This document shows positions 22,684 to 33,757 of a stretch of DNA of 64,000 nucleotides, one piece after another. How positions within the stretch are numbered: position 1 is the stretch's first letter; the number at the start of each line of letters is the position of its first letter. The stretch spans positions 62,001-126,000 of the forward strand of contig KN834758.1 of the NCBI GenBank assembly GCA_000827265.1. The letters run 5' to 3'. Origin of the DNA: Collybiopsis luxurians FD-317 M1 (lineage: Eukaryota > Basidiomycota > Agaricomycetes > Agaricales > Omphalotaceae). Under the pieces are notes generated by a model, which saw nothing but the letters and a program-made list of their open reading frames with translations, searched no databases and had not been told where the DNA came from. The position numbers and the translations under genes are program-made.

Positions 22684-23239
22684 GATTCAACTTGCGATCT
22701 CATTCAGCATGCTTCGTTCTACGATCCATACGGTACTATGGTTTCGACAGGAAATCAACCGCGATCGCCATTATTAAGTGGGTTATAATGTCTGTAGGAA
22801 ACTAGCATGCCTTGTGTTTTTTCCAGTAATTTACATGGCCTAGACGTGTTCCATCTTTCTTTGCCTGATATGCGCCACGTGTTTTGAATGACGAAAGTCT
22901 TCACCAGTGCTCTGTAATTCCGCGTCGTGGAACAGCGTCGGTGAGGCAGGGAATAAATACCCTGTACGCTTGGTACTTGGGCGGTTATGAACCATTATTC
23001 TCTTCGATTTTCGAGGTCGAATCGAACATCTGAAAACTTTCATAGCCTCGTCCGGGGGTTGTGCGCTTGGCCCAGGCATTACCTTGAGATCAGTAGGTAC
23101 CGTAAATGAACCAAAGCGCCCATTGCCAAGCGCAACGTGGGGGAATGCTATTAACATTCAATGTTGAAGTGAATGCTACCGCTAAGCCATAACGTGAAAC
23201 CCAATACAAACTTGCCACTACTTATAATACATCTTCTTA
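22684..23239. other. Convergent intergenic region, COQ10 / GST-like
   Basis: 556 bp between two 3' ends. A 105-codon frame on the minus strand (23157 to 22840) has no family features and was not accepted. Otherwise nothing recognised. Confidence 0.4.
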
Positions 23240-24611
23240 CTAGAGCTTGTGTTCAGAAATGGCCTTGATAGTAAACCCAATTCTAGGGAAATGGGAACGG
23301 AATATTGCGTTTGATGCAGTGCCCTTGGTTTCGATCACACATTCTTCCAGGTTCAAGGAAACTAGTTTACCGGTCGTTGCCAAACCTAAAACATCCCAGA
23401 CTTGAGCGCAAGATAACATTAACGCGATATATTCAAGTACCTGCATCATCGGGGGCTACGCTCACTATTTGTCCTAGAGCGAGATTTAACCTGGCTGCTT
23501 CAGCCGTGTTGAATCCAACAACCTCATAAGGCTCGTACGGTGAATTGGCAATCAAGTTGGCTGCGTCAGTCTTTGAAAGGGTCTTTGGAGCAGGGAAATC
23601 TTTTCGGGAAACATGGAGAAATTTATGAACGCGATCGAGCCACTTTGAAGATATAAGTAGGCAAAAGAACGGAAAGAAGGATACTTACTTTCAGAGCATG
23701 GGGGAAACGGTCCTGATCAAATAGAGACCCTGTATTCCTGAAGCCACGAAGCCACTTGAAGACGAATTCGACACCGAGATCGGCAAGGCTTGGTAGCTCC
23801 GTATCGAATAGCCATTCACGCCCATCTTGTAACTGTTCATCGATAAGGGCCTTTCGGGATCGTGAATGAGAGTATCCTCGAGTGAGTAGCGTCTACTTAC
23901 TAGATGTGAGAGGAGTGTACTCATTGCTTTGCTTTGGCTCTTCATCATGGTTTGAACGTTAAGATTGGGGGCAATCTGAGTTCAAGGAAATATTGAACCG
24001 GATGTTGAACTGTCGGACATCATTATACTCACCATTCGGCGATCATCCAAGAAAGAATCTGGAAAGCGATCCCATGGAAGTAATATTGTGGCCCATCCGA
24101 ACAATAGCGTATCCGCATAATGTTTAGTGAAGGCTTTCAAAAGACCAGTGTCTGGGGAGCCTCCGTGCTTCTTTGCTGGAAAGATAGTTCCAAACCCCGC
24201 GGAGACGGGAAAACGTCTCTCGAGTGCGGAGGCAATCAAACTAATAAGCAGAAAATAGTAAGACAATGGCGTGGTGCAATTTGTTGGTTTCAACCTTGTA
24301 TCGCAGTAGACATCGTTTCCGATAGCCAAGACGGGGATGCGACGGTAAGTGAGACCCAAAAGCTCTGTAATTTCGGGGCGGGGAAGCACATTTGCGACCT
24401 AAGGACAATCTGTTTGGGCGGGTATCCGATGACGCCGAGAACTATATACCTCTACTTTTAAATGGGGTATGTTCTTCAAAAGCAAGATATTATCAATCTT
24501 GACAGAAAACGGCGAAGTATCATAGCTGTGCGATTTGAACGAGTGTTTACGGAATTTGTGGATAAAATGGACACACCGATACAGGACTATGCTAGGAAAC
24601 GGGGAAGACAT
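23240..24611 (-). CDS. Glutathione S-transferase-like protein (basidiomycete type)
   Basis: Thioredoxin-fold plus helical C-terminal domain protein of a GST-like family common in agarics. The first exon MSSPFPSIVLYR joins over an intron to YDTSPFSVKIDNILLLKNIP, the usual position of the catalytic Ser or Cys of the N-terminal domain. It is followed by PRPEITELLGLTYRRIPVLA, IGNDVYCDT, LIASALERRFPVSAGFGTIF and, in the C-terminal domain, LQDGREWLFDTELPSLADLG. The tail reads EECVIETKGTASNAIFRSHF and GFTIKAISEHKL. About nine short introns; no disruption seen. Glutathione transfer, peroxidase or ligand-binding activity is possible, but the substrate is unknown. It shares a 422-bp divergent region with the chitin synthase gene. 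Confidence 0.87.
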
Positions 24612-25033
24612 GAAGAAGGAGAACAAGCAGGATAGTCGAGACCATGTGAAAGACTTTGGGTGAGAGAGAGAACCGGGAATCCGGAATATACTTACTTGCA
24701 GATGAATGTGAAACAATTTTGGCAGGGCAGGCGTCGGGCGGTGGATAGCACTGCTGCTGGTGCTTTGATCGTCGGCGATATAGCGGGAGACAAGCGATGC
24801 AACACAGGACAGAATGAGGTTTTGGGCCCAATTCTGAACATTTATAGTAAAAAAAAGAAGAATTTAAACCTAATCCTGGAAAAATAAAATAACAGAAGGC
24901 AACAGCTCCACTGTGCATTTAAATCAAGCTTATCCTATTGTTGCGCTCTTCTCGTTACTACCGTAGCTTGCCTCACCTTTTCACCTTCTCTTTACGCCTT
25001 TAACGTTCTAGTATACGGTCTACGGTCTCTGCA
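24612..25033. promoter_or_regulatory. Divergent promoter region, GST-like (-) / chitin synthase (+)
   Basis: 422 bp between start codons. The 60 bases before the chitin synthase ATG are CT-rich, typical of a fungal core promoter and leader. An A-rich tract lies near 24,847. No individual site can be named. Confidence 0.45.
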
Positions 25034-28000
25034 ATGGCTAACCGCCCACCCTTTGGTTCTGTCACCTCTCACAACAGCGACTCGACTGCGTATGGCGACC
25101 CTTTTGCAGACCGCCCACGTCAGGCCCAGTTTGTAGAGCCTGAAAGGCCCTTCCATCCTAATAATTCTCAAGCTTTCGAAAGCACTACCTCCATTCCTCA
25201 GGAATTTGGTGGTCGCGATTATAATGACGAAGATGACTATTTGGAAAAGCAACCATTAACTGCTGGTCAGACCTACCCAGGTGGCTTTTATCCCCCGTGC
25301 GTTTTTCACAAAGTCTCTTTCAGCGCCTTCTTTTTCTCTTACAGCTTTTCGCAGGTCTGCTGATCCCAGTGGTTTCGGTGACCCATATGGTGGTCGCCCT
25401 ACGTCCGTCGCGTCTTCTTCTACAAATGGTGTGGACAGCGCTTGGCGACGACGACAGACTATCAAGCGTGGTGTCACACGAAAGGTCAAACTCACAAAGG
25501 GAAATTTTATCACTGAATATCCGGTCCCAACTCCGGTTCACAGCGCGATCGAAGCGCAGTATGCTGCAACAAACACCACTGAATTTTCGTGAGTCTTAGA
25601 CGCCGCCGCTTATGGCAACTATCTTAACAATCTTTCAGCCACATGAGGTATACGGCTGCTACTTGTGACCCGGACGAGTTCTCGGAAGCTAACGGATACT
25701 CCCTACGAACCAAAATGTACGGTCGTGAAACTGAGTTGTTGATCGCCGTAACCTCGTACAACGAGGACAAGACACTCTACGCGCGTACTTTGCACGGTGT
25801 CATGCTCAACATTCGTGATATCTGCAAAACGAAGCAATCCAAATACTGGCGTCGTCAAGCTGAAGAGGGTATGCCAGGTTGGCAAAAGATTACTGTCGCT
25901 CTAATTGTTGATGGACTCGAACCCATGGACAAGAGCGTGTTGGATCTTCTTGCAACTGTTGGTGTCTATCAAGATGGTGTCATGAAAAAGCAGGTTGATG
26001 GCAAGAACACCGTCGCTCACATTTTCGAAGTAAGATCACCAAACGTTGCATTTACTGCATGAGTTTAACTTACTCTTGATTTAGTACACTACCCAACTTT
26101 CCGTTGATGCTACGCCCCAATTGGTACTCCCGCAGGCTAACGATCCCACCAACTTGGTACCCGTCCAAATCATCTTCATCCTCAAGGCGCAGAACCAGAA
26201 GAAAATCAACTCTCATCGATGGCTGTTCAATGCTGTAGGAAGGATGTTGAACGTGCGTTATGACATCGATCATCTCTCTTTTAACCTCATTCGTCCCCTC
26301 GTCTTCAGCCTGAAATATGTGTCCTCATTGATGCAGGTACTAAGCCCGGGCACAAATCCATCTATTATCTGTGGGAGGCATTTTACAATGATCCTCATCT
26401 CGGTGGATGTTGTGGTACGACTATTTCTTCATCTTTCCTCAAATTCTTCTAATTGGTTGACTGACAGGTGAAATTCATGCCATGATTAAGGGTGGTAAGA
26501 AGTTGTTGAATCCTCTGGTCGCCGCACAGAATTTTGAGTACAAGATGTCGAATATTCTTGGTATGTCCTTCACGCTTGTTCAGAAGGGCGTCGATTGTTG
26601 ATAGAGCCTGTCAGATAAACCTCTCGAAAGCAGCTTCGGCTACGTCTCTGTGTTACCCGGTGCTTTCTCCGCTTACCGTTATCGAGCGATTCTTGGTCGT
26701 CCGCTCGAGCAATACTTCCATGGAGATCACTCTTTGGCCGATCGTCTGGGTTCCAAGGGCATCTACGGAATGAACATTTTCACAAAAAACATGTTCTTGG
26801 CCGAGGATCGTATTCTCTGTTTTGAACTGGTGGCAAAGAAGGGTGATAGATGGGTTCTGACCTATGTAAAACCTAGCAAGGCTGAAACTGATGTTCCGGA
26901 AAGTGCTGTTGAGCTGATCGGTCAACGTCGTCGTTGGTTGAACGGTTCGTTTGCGGCTTCTGTGGTGCGCGCATTTTCTTATCTATCTGGTTTCATTGAT
27001 TCGAATCTTGTTTATAGTATGCTCTGGTGAACTTCTTCAGATTCTATCAATCTGGTCATGGCGTCATTCGCATGTTCTTCTTCCACGTGCAGGCATTGGT
27101 GGGCGCAGTCCCTTGTGTATTTTGGTGCTTCCTGATCATCGATTGTAGTACAATATCTTCTCTCTGGTCTTTTCTTGGTTCTCTCTTGCCAACATTTGGT
27201 TGACGTTCAGCATTATCATCGACTTGCTCCCTAATCTTTCCCAGAATCCTATTTTTATCTTTGGTACTAAAGATGTTGTAAGTCTTCTCACCATTTTTGC
27301 ATTTGCGGTATCGATGATTTCTATCCTCCAAGACACATTGGGTCAACCTCGGTTTGAAATGGGTATATTTGGCTTTTTTGGCGATGCAATTTATCCTCGC
27401 ACTTGGTAATCGGCCGAAAGGAGAACGAACGGCTTATACCATAACACTTTGGTGAGAACAGTTCGTAAATACCAATGGACCACTTCTAACCAACTCGTGT
27501 AGGGTGTATGCTATTCTAGCCATTTATCTTCTTCTTTGCTCGTTCTGGCTAACCATCAATGCTTTCAAAGTAAGCCTCCAACGATGCGGCATGTGTATCG
27601 CATCAAACTAATCAATCCTCTAGAACATCCCGAACTTGATTAGCCAAAACAATGGCAGCTTGACCAAACTTTTTGAGGGACCTGTGGGTGCGCTGATAGC
27701 TGCTATGCTGTCAACGTTTGGTATCTACATATTTGCCTCATTCCTCTATGTAAGTGTTTACTCTTTTGTTTGGCTCTTTCGTACTGAAGATTACGATGCA
27801 GCGTGATCCTTGGCATATGTTCTCTTCTTTCCCTCAATACCTTGCTCTTGCCCCCAGTTTCACCAATGTCCTGAACGTGTATGCTTTCTGTAATCTTCAC
27901 GATGTATGTCACGGTGTAGAGTTGATTGATTTTTTCTGACACATTTTCTTTCTTCAAGGTTTCCTGGGGTACCAAGGGGAGTGATAAAGCAGAGGCGCTC

Positions 28001-28475
28001 CCCTCCGTTTCATCATCAAAAACCAAGGACGCAGATGCACCTGTTGTAGAGGATACAGCGAGGGTACAGGAAGATGTTGATGCGGCATTCAAAGAGACTG
28101 TTACTCGTGCTATCACCAAGGTCGAGACCAAGGAAGTTGTTGAAAAACCAACCATGGATGATGAGAATAAGACCTTCCGTACTCGGCTCGTCGCTTTCTG
28201 GATGTTGTCCAATGCCGCTCTGGCTATCGCCATTGAAACCCTCAATGGTCTACCGAGTTCGGACAGCGTGCAAGCTAATGAAGACCTTTTGGAAAAGAGG
28301 CAAAATATATATTTTGAGGTCATTCTTTATTCAACTTTTGTGCTTGCGTTTGTGAGGTTCTGCGGGGTGAGCTCTTTTGGTTATCGAGTTGGTTTATGGT
28401 CACAACTGATTCATTTTGCAGTGCCTCTTCTACTTCTTCAAGAGGAATTTGTTCAGATGGTGCCGTAGGAATTAA
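25034..28475 (+). CDS. Chitin synthase, division 1 (class III-like)
   Basis: Processive family 2 glycosyltransferase that polymerises N-acetylglucosamine from UDP-GlcNAc into cell-wall chitin at the plasma membrane. The N-terminus ([20 protein letters not shown]) is hydrophilic and disordered. The chitin synthase N-domain follows ([40 protein letters not shown]), then the catalytic part: [66 protein letters not shown], the acceptor region [14 protein letters not shown] and the product-binding [13 protein letters not shown]. The C-terminal third has several membrane segments ([29 protein letters not shown]) and a charged loop of [16 protein letters not shown] type. It ends [11 protein letters not shown] at 28475. 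About ten introns. Class assignment within division 1 is by resemblance only. Confidence 0.93.
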
Positions 28476-28743
28476 ACAAGCTTTCCACGCTCAATTCCTC
28501 TTGGTCATGTCTCCGTATGGTACACTCTATGGACATCTATTCTACAGGACTCTCATTGCTATTCTTTCTCCCTCTTTCGTTGTGTGCCGGCTAAATAAGT
28601 ACAAGTAGCAGTCATTTCACTGGTGATCGTTTCTGGTTATTTGCATTGGACAGGAAGAGCGCAATTATCTATCATAGTATGGCTTACCCTTGTTCGGAGG
28701 CTAATTATACCAAATTGGACTGTAAAAAGTAGTTTGCTTTTTG

Positions 28744-29543
28744 TCAGGAGTACATTGCGTTGTATTCATTCCGTTCATCATTATCGTCGGTAGAGGTACC
28801 ACTGCGATTTAAATCTGGACCGAAAAAGAACCCGGAGAATGAGGAATGTGTCGGATCCTGCTGTCCTCCTAATAAGCCTTCCATACTCAGGTGCTGTAAA
28901 AGGTTTTGCAATTGTGCAGGACCATAAGCATCTTCTGCAGGGGATGATGTGGTGGATGTATCTTCGCTACGTTCAAGCAGTGGACGACGGCATGTTGGAC
29001 ACGAATCGTGCTATAATTTTGAGTGTTGGGATAGATATGGACATCAAATTCGAAGACCTACTCCATCTCTGACCCAATGTGTTATGCTAACATGAAAGAA
29101 ATTAGCCAAAGGTTATGAAGAAGCCAAGCTTGACTGACTCTCTACGACAAAAGATGTGGTTACATTGGAACGATTCTGCGAGTCTAGTGACACCCAACGA
29201 CTCGATTGGATGAGCCGGCGAGTCCATAGCAGATGCCGTTTCTTCTTCGGCCAATAAAGCTAGGAGGGGAACAAAACATATCGGACAGACCGATTCTTCG
29301 TGACCTGATTCGATGACTTGTTTCTCGGTTAGCCGAGGAAGTTTGCTGATTACTTTGTCCATATCCCTATCGCATAACAATCAGACTGGGGAGTGGATGG
29401 GTCTGAAAAACCTCTTACTGCTGTGAGAGACCGCCAACAGCTTGACTAGAGGTCAAGAATTCGAGAACCATTTCTCTGACTTCGTCCGCGTCGAGTGCGG
29501 TACGAAGGTCTGGAAAAGTAGGAAAATTGGGAAGAGAGGTCAT
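28744..29543 (-). CDS. Small RING-finger protein (E3 ligase candidate)
   Basis: The start is the ATG at 29543: MTSLPNFPTFPDLRTALDAD, then VREMVLEFLTSSQAVGGLSQ. After an intron the RING begins: SVCPICFVPLLALLAEEE, a long loop between ligands two and three, then FQCNHIFCRRD. A small exon gives ITHWVRDGHDSCPTCRRPLL when the acceptor after CATGTTAG is used. The tail is Ser/Thr-rich and ends NEYNAMYS at 28744. The ligand order is C-x2-C, C-x-H-x2-C-x2-D, C-x2-C, with Asp at the sixth position. Aspartate can bind zinc in RING-like folds, as in Rbx1, though there at a different position. The role is presumed ubiquitin ligase; the target is unknown. Confidence 0.82.
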
Positions 29544-29778
29544 GAATGTATGGTGGAACGACGCGTCACTATACTAGGAATTAATTTAGTCAACGCGAAT
29601 TAGGCAAGTGTTGACCACGGTTGAATCAGTCATGAGGTTCATTAGAGATGGTACAGAATACAGGCAGTATACAGAATATAGTCAAGGAACGTCGAACATG
29701 GTGCAAGAGTGAGATGGTAACAGAGTAAAATGGGTGCCCGCCCAAGTGTAAATTGGAGAAAAGTACGCGATGAAGAAT

Positions 29779-30280
29779 CTAGAATGGATTTTCATCATCG
29801 TGGTCGATTTCCATCTTGTTTTCTGTCGACTCTGCTGGAGATGTTTCAGATTCAACATCGCTGCTCTGTTCTTCTTTCTGCGCAAATAATTGAACAGGTT
29901 TCGCTGGCCCTCTGGAATTCTCCTGTCAGCGAATGACAAATCGCTTGCGAAGAGTATGTGCTTACTTTGAAAAATGCTTTTTCTTTGCAGCATTCAACTT
30001 TTGCGTGACAGGAGTCATGAGATTATCTGTTGGAGAATGATAGGCAGTGCTTCTGCTCGAATTCGTTAAGAATTGGTCGGTCGTAAAAGAATGGGGCTCA
30101 CTGATTCTTAGCCATCTTCTTTGCAAGCAATGCTTTCGCTCCCATTCCTGGCACCTGATTTACAACGTTTCCCAACGGCGCCTGAGGCACCACGACGTGA
30201 GCAGCGTTGGCTGGGTTGTGAAGAGGCTGTACATTGGGTGTAGAGATGGGGGATTCGTTGGGAGTCGAAGTAGCGGACAT
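29779..30280 (-). CDS. SPO12: Spo12-like mitotic exit protein
   Basis: Small protein of about 130 residues. Exon 1 from the ATG at 30280 gives MSATSTPNESPISTPNVQPL and ends MGAKALLAKKMAKNQ. Using the acceptor after TTCGAGCAG, exon 2 reads in frame as STAYHSPTDNLMTPVTQKLN then AAKKKHFSK. The last exon is AKPVQLFAQKEEQSSDVESE with an acidic end MEIDHDDENPF. The core pattern (SPTDNLM-[ST]-P-x-T-x-KLN, then basic KKKHF and an AKPxxLF run) is what I recall of the Spo12 family (budding yeast Spo12, fission yeast Wis3), nuclear proteins of the early anaphase release pathway. Several Ser/Thr-Pro sites fit Cdk control. The assignment rests on this short motif. Confidence 0.68.
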
Positions 30281-30394
30281 GGTGCGAATTGAGATGAAAA
30301 CAAAAAAGCGCCACCCATTCCAACCTCCGGTCACATGATCGAGTAGTAAGTGCTTAGCGCTTAAATAGCGGCTAGCCGTACACTGTACAGGTTT

Positions 30395-32084
30395 ATGCCT
30401 CTTCTCAATCTTCCTGTAGAGTTGATTTTCACAATATTCAAAGAACTGGACTTTAATAGCTTACTGCGTTGCACAGAGGTAATACTGAAACGATATTTCT
30501 ATATTCCAGGCTTACGTGGTTAGGTATGCCGACGCCTTCATTCATTATTGAATGACTCTCTTCTCTTGTGCTACAAAACTCAACTTGTCGTTGCTGGTAT
30601 GAACGATGGTTATTCTGGAACTCATTCCACTGCTGCACGGCTTGATAAACTTAAAGCTTACCAAGACGCTTGGGATCATTTACGGTGGTCTCCCGATCCA
30701 CTATCGTTTCCCGTTTCCGCAATCCGTCTTTGGGAGTTGATCGGCGGTGTACTCGCTCTATACGACGCCGTAAACAATTTCATCCACATAGTCCAGTTTC
30801 CCTCTGCTTACAGAGGCATCGAACATCGAGAGTGGAAAATCCATGATATTGACATTCCGCACGGCGATTTTACTATGGATCCCTCCTCAGACCTACTGGT
30901 GATTTTGACTAGAGATTCAGTTCGCAAGTGTGTATTAGTTATTTCGCGGTCTCTCATTTGTATTCATGTTTTCAAAGCGAAGGTACCCACTTCAAAATAC
31001 TTTTACGATCGCTAGAAACTGGAAAACAACATCCCAAAGCGAAACACCCTGAAATTTCGTTGCTAGTGTCATCAGATACCGATATGTGGATGTTCGAGAT
31101 GCGAGTCTCAGATCAGCATATAGGTATCATGTTCGAACCCGACGTAGAAGACACTGAGCTCTTTATCTGGGATTGGCACACTGGAATCATGGAGAAAGCA
31201 AGTCAACCATTTCGTATTCAATGCTCTCGCCTACTTGACATCTTTTTCCAACAGAAATTTGCACATGTTCAGTCTTACGCCTTTCTTACCAATAACTTGA
31301 TCTTGCTTGGCAGCCTCTCAAGGGATGAAGATGTTTTTTTAGCAGAACTTGTCGTTATTGATCTTCACAATGAACAAGTTAACGACCCGGGCTTTTCTTT
31401 CCACCTCCCAGATGCTGCATCCGAGTACGATGTGCACGGTTTTGACATCATGTCTGGGCCTGCTGCTACATCCGATACTTGGTGCTCCGAGTCAAATGCC
31501 CCCTTCACCACTTCGCTCCAAGACCGCTTAATGGTGGTCAATTACCACATAAGAGATCCGCATGGAGAGCACAGGACCTACGCTGTTTTTGTCCCCCTTT
31601 CTGTTCTGCTTCATCATATTCGCCATCGGCGGACGAATCAAGCGTTTCTTACCTGGAATGAATGGGGTCCCCGAGGTACACGAATGTTACGCGTGGAATT
31701 CTCTCAAGTATGGATAACCTATATTCATGGCATGAAGGCATCAGTTTACGACTCTACCTCCATGGGATTCCGCCTGTTTGATTTCTCAAAACTGGGTTTG
31801 ATGTACGATTTAAAAAAAGGAGAAAAAAGGCCATCTACGCAGTACTTGACAGAACCCACTGTGATCGAGTCAGTGTTCGGAGAGATGCCTATCCGCACCT
31901 ACCTGCCAGGTCGCATAAGGAGCGGAGGAATACCCCTTAAATCTTTCGAAGCCGTTATGGTAACCGAGGATGCGTTGGTCGCAGTGACAGTGAGTCTTCA
32001 CCGGATCTTCAGTGCAAAGTATGTAGTCTAAACGACATGTATCAGGACGGAGATGAAGCAGCACTTCACGTCTACTCCTTCTAG
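30395..32084 (+). CDS. F-box protein of the agaric type
   Basis: The ATG at 30395 opens an F-box: MPLLNLPVELIFTIFKELDF, then NSLLRCTE before an intron. It continues DSLLLCYKTQLVVAGMNDGY and STAARLDKLKAYQDAWDHLR, the arrangement seen in many agaric F-box proteins. The large following exon (about 30,990-31,990) shows repeated beta-rich strands without a named repeat. The last intron joins VTEDALVAVT to DGDEAALHVYSF, with a stop at 32082-32084. Length is about 500 residues. F-box proteins recruit substrates to SCF ubiquitin ligases via Skp1. The substrate is unknown, and these genes are strongly expanded in agarics. The second junction (about 30,478-30,560) is not resolved exactly. The start codon is 114 bp from the divergent Spo12-like gene. 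Confidence 0.82.
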
Positions 32085-32631
32085 ACGTACCGTCCCGCTG
32101 GAACTTGTTCACCATGCGTGTGCGATTTCGCTAGCAATCAAATGTTGACAGTCCGGTAGGATCTTGCGAAAAAGTACCTGAAAGTACAAACGAATTTGAA
32201 GTAGTTACCACGCTAGAGCTTGTCGCTATTACGCGCAGGGTACAGTTTACGTGCAAATGCCATTCGATTTCAGCAGCTGAGAGTGAAATGGACCAATTTT
32301 TTGAGTTTTGTTAAAAAAAGAAAAGGAAAGGAAAATAAGCGTGGACCGTGGACCGTGATCATTACGGAAAGCATCGTAGCCGTGGGGAGTAACATTAAAG
32401 CAGTATAAGCCCTTTGAATACAACAGTGATCCAACAACGTATTTATACTCACCCAGTCTTCTCGTTTAATCCGATAGAGCTTCAGCTCGGTATTTTTCGC
32501 TCAGCGGTGCTTTTGCTCGGCAAAATTGGAGACTCACCATCCTTCTTTCGTCACTCTTACCTTAAAGGCTCTTTACGTCGCAAGGCCTCTCTTGACTCTC
32601 ACTTTTATCGTCCCATCTTCAACTTTACAAT
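32085..32631. other. Intergenic region, F-box protein / Rheb
   Basis: 547 bp between same-strand genes. The first half is unremarkable. From about 32,460 to the Rheb ATG it is CT-rich (promoter and leader). No gene seen. Confidence 0.45.
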
Positions 32632-33464
32632 ATGGCTCCTGCTGAAAATCTAAAGAAGAGGAAGATCGCCGTTCTTGGTTCTCGTTCAGTTGGTGAGTGT
32701 TATTGCTCCTCTGCGCGTCAACTCTCGTCCCTCAATTAGACAGGGAAATCCTCTCTAATCATCCAATTCATTGATAATCAATTCGTTGAATCCTATTATC
32801 CTACCATCGAGGCGACGTTTGCCAAGAGTGTGAAGTATAAGGGCTCGGAATACGACTGTGAAATCATTGATACCGCCGGCCAGGCAAGCCCATCTATTTC
32901 CGCAATGAACTACGTCTGACGAACAGCTCAGGACGAATTTTCAATCTTGAACTCAAAACATGCCATCGGGATCCATGGATATGTTCTTGTCTATTCTGTC
33001 ACCTCCAAAGCCTCGTTCGACATGGTACAGATCATATATGACAAGATTGTCGGGTTTTGTGGCGTGACAGATATTCCCTGCGTCGTTGTTGGCTCCAAGG
33101 TGGACTTGGAATCAAGGTACACTGAGCTCCATTCCCGCTCTACTCTGTTAAATACCGACTTTGTAGCAGGCAAGTTGCTCCGCAAGAGGGTGAGAAGCTG
33201 GCTCAAGGTCTCAATGCTGCGTGGGTGGAAACTAGTGCAAAGACCAATCTTAATGTCGGTTCGTATCGGTTGTGTTACATCCTGTGCGGGCTACCCTGAC
33301 GTGAGTACCAATTCTACAGGAAAGGTGTTCGAAGTGCGTCTGTCCAGTTCTTGCAACCTGTCTACAACTCATGGATTTATATCTAGCTCTGCTTAGCAGA
33401 AATAGAGAAACGTGCACCTCATACAGGCGAGCCTCCGCAGGCGAGCCGTTGTGTCATCATGTAA
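32632..33464 (+). CDS. RHB1: Rheb-type small GTPase
   Basis: Ras-superfamily switch that activates TORC1 on endomembranes. Exons 32632-32692, 32744-32883, 32932-33116 and three more short ones give about 190 residues. G1 reads GSRSVGKSS, with Arg at the Ras Gly12 position as in other Rheb proteins. G2 region: ESYYPTIEATFAKSV; G3: IIDTAGQDEFS; G4: VVVGSKVDLES; G5: VETSAK. The C-terminus RCVIM is a CaaX farnesylation box. The G4 motif is SKVD instead of the usual NKxD. The intron after DTAGQ has a GC donor (32884-32931). The later junctions give LESRQVAPQEGEKLAQ and NVGKVFELCLAEIEKRAP, in line with the family. Confidence 0.93.
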
Positions 33465-33757
33465 CAGTTTTTTATTCAACCTCATGAACTTTTTCCACTA
33501 CAATACCACCACCGTATTTCTCTGACGAACTTTCGTTTCTTCGCCTCTCAAGTCATGATTCTGTTAAACTTTCTCACTGCATGCTGGTTTTTTTCCTCGT
33601 TCCGATATGCTTCCCACTGTCAATCTGTATCGCATATTCTTATTCTCCGGTATACATTTACTGTACTTGCGCATATCCAGGTGATTAATTGACATACAAC
33701 TGTGCTACCCTAGACATACTTTGCCCTCGTTGTACAATCGTCTTCTTTGCGGATTGT

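Noticed and set aside
22840..23157. 105-codon minus-strand frame starting with ATG
   Set aside because: No conserved features; it lies in the convergent 3' space between COQ10 and the GST-like gene, whose own stop is at 23240.
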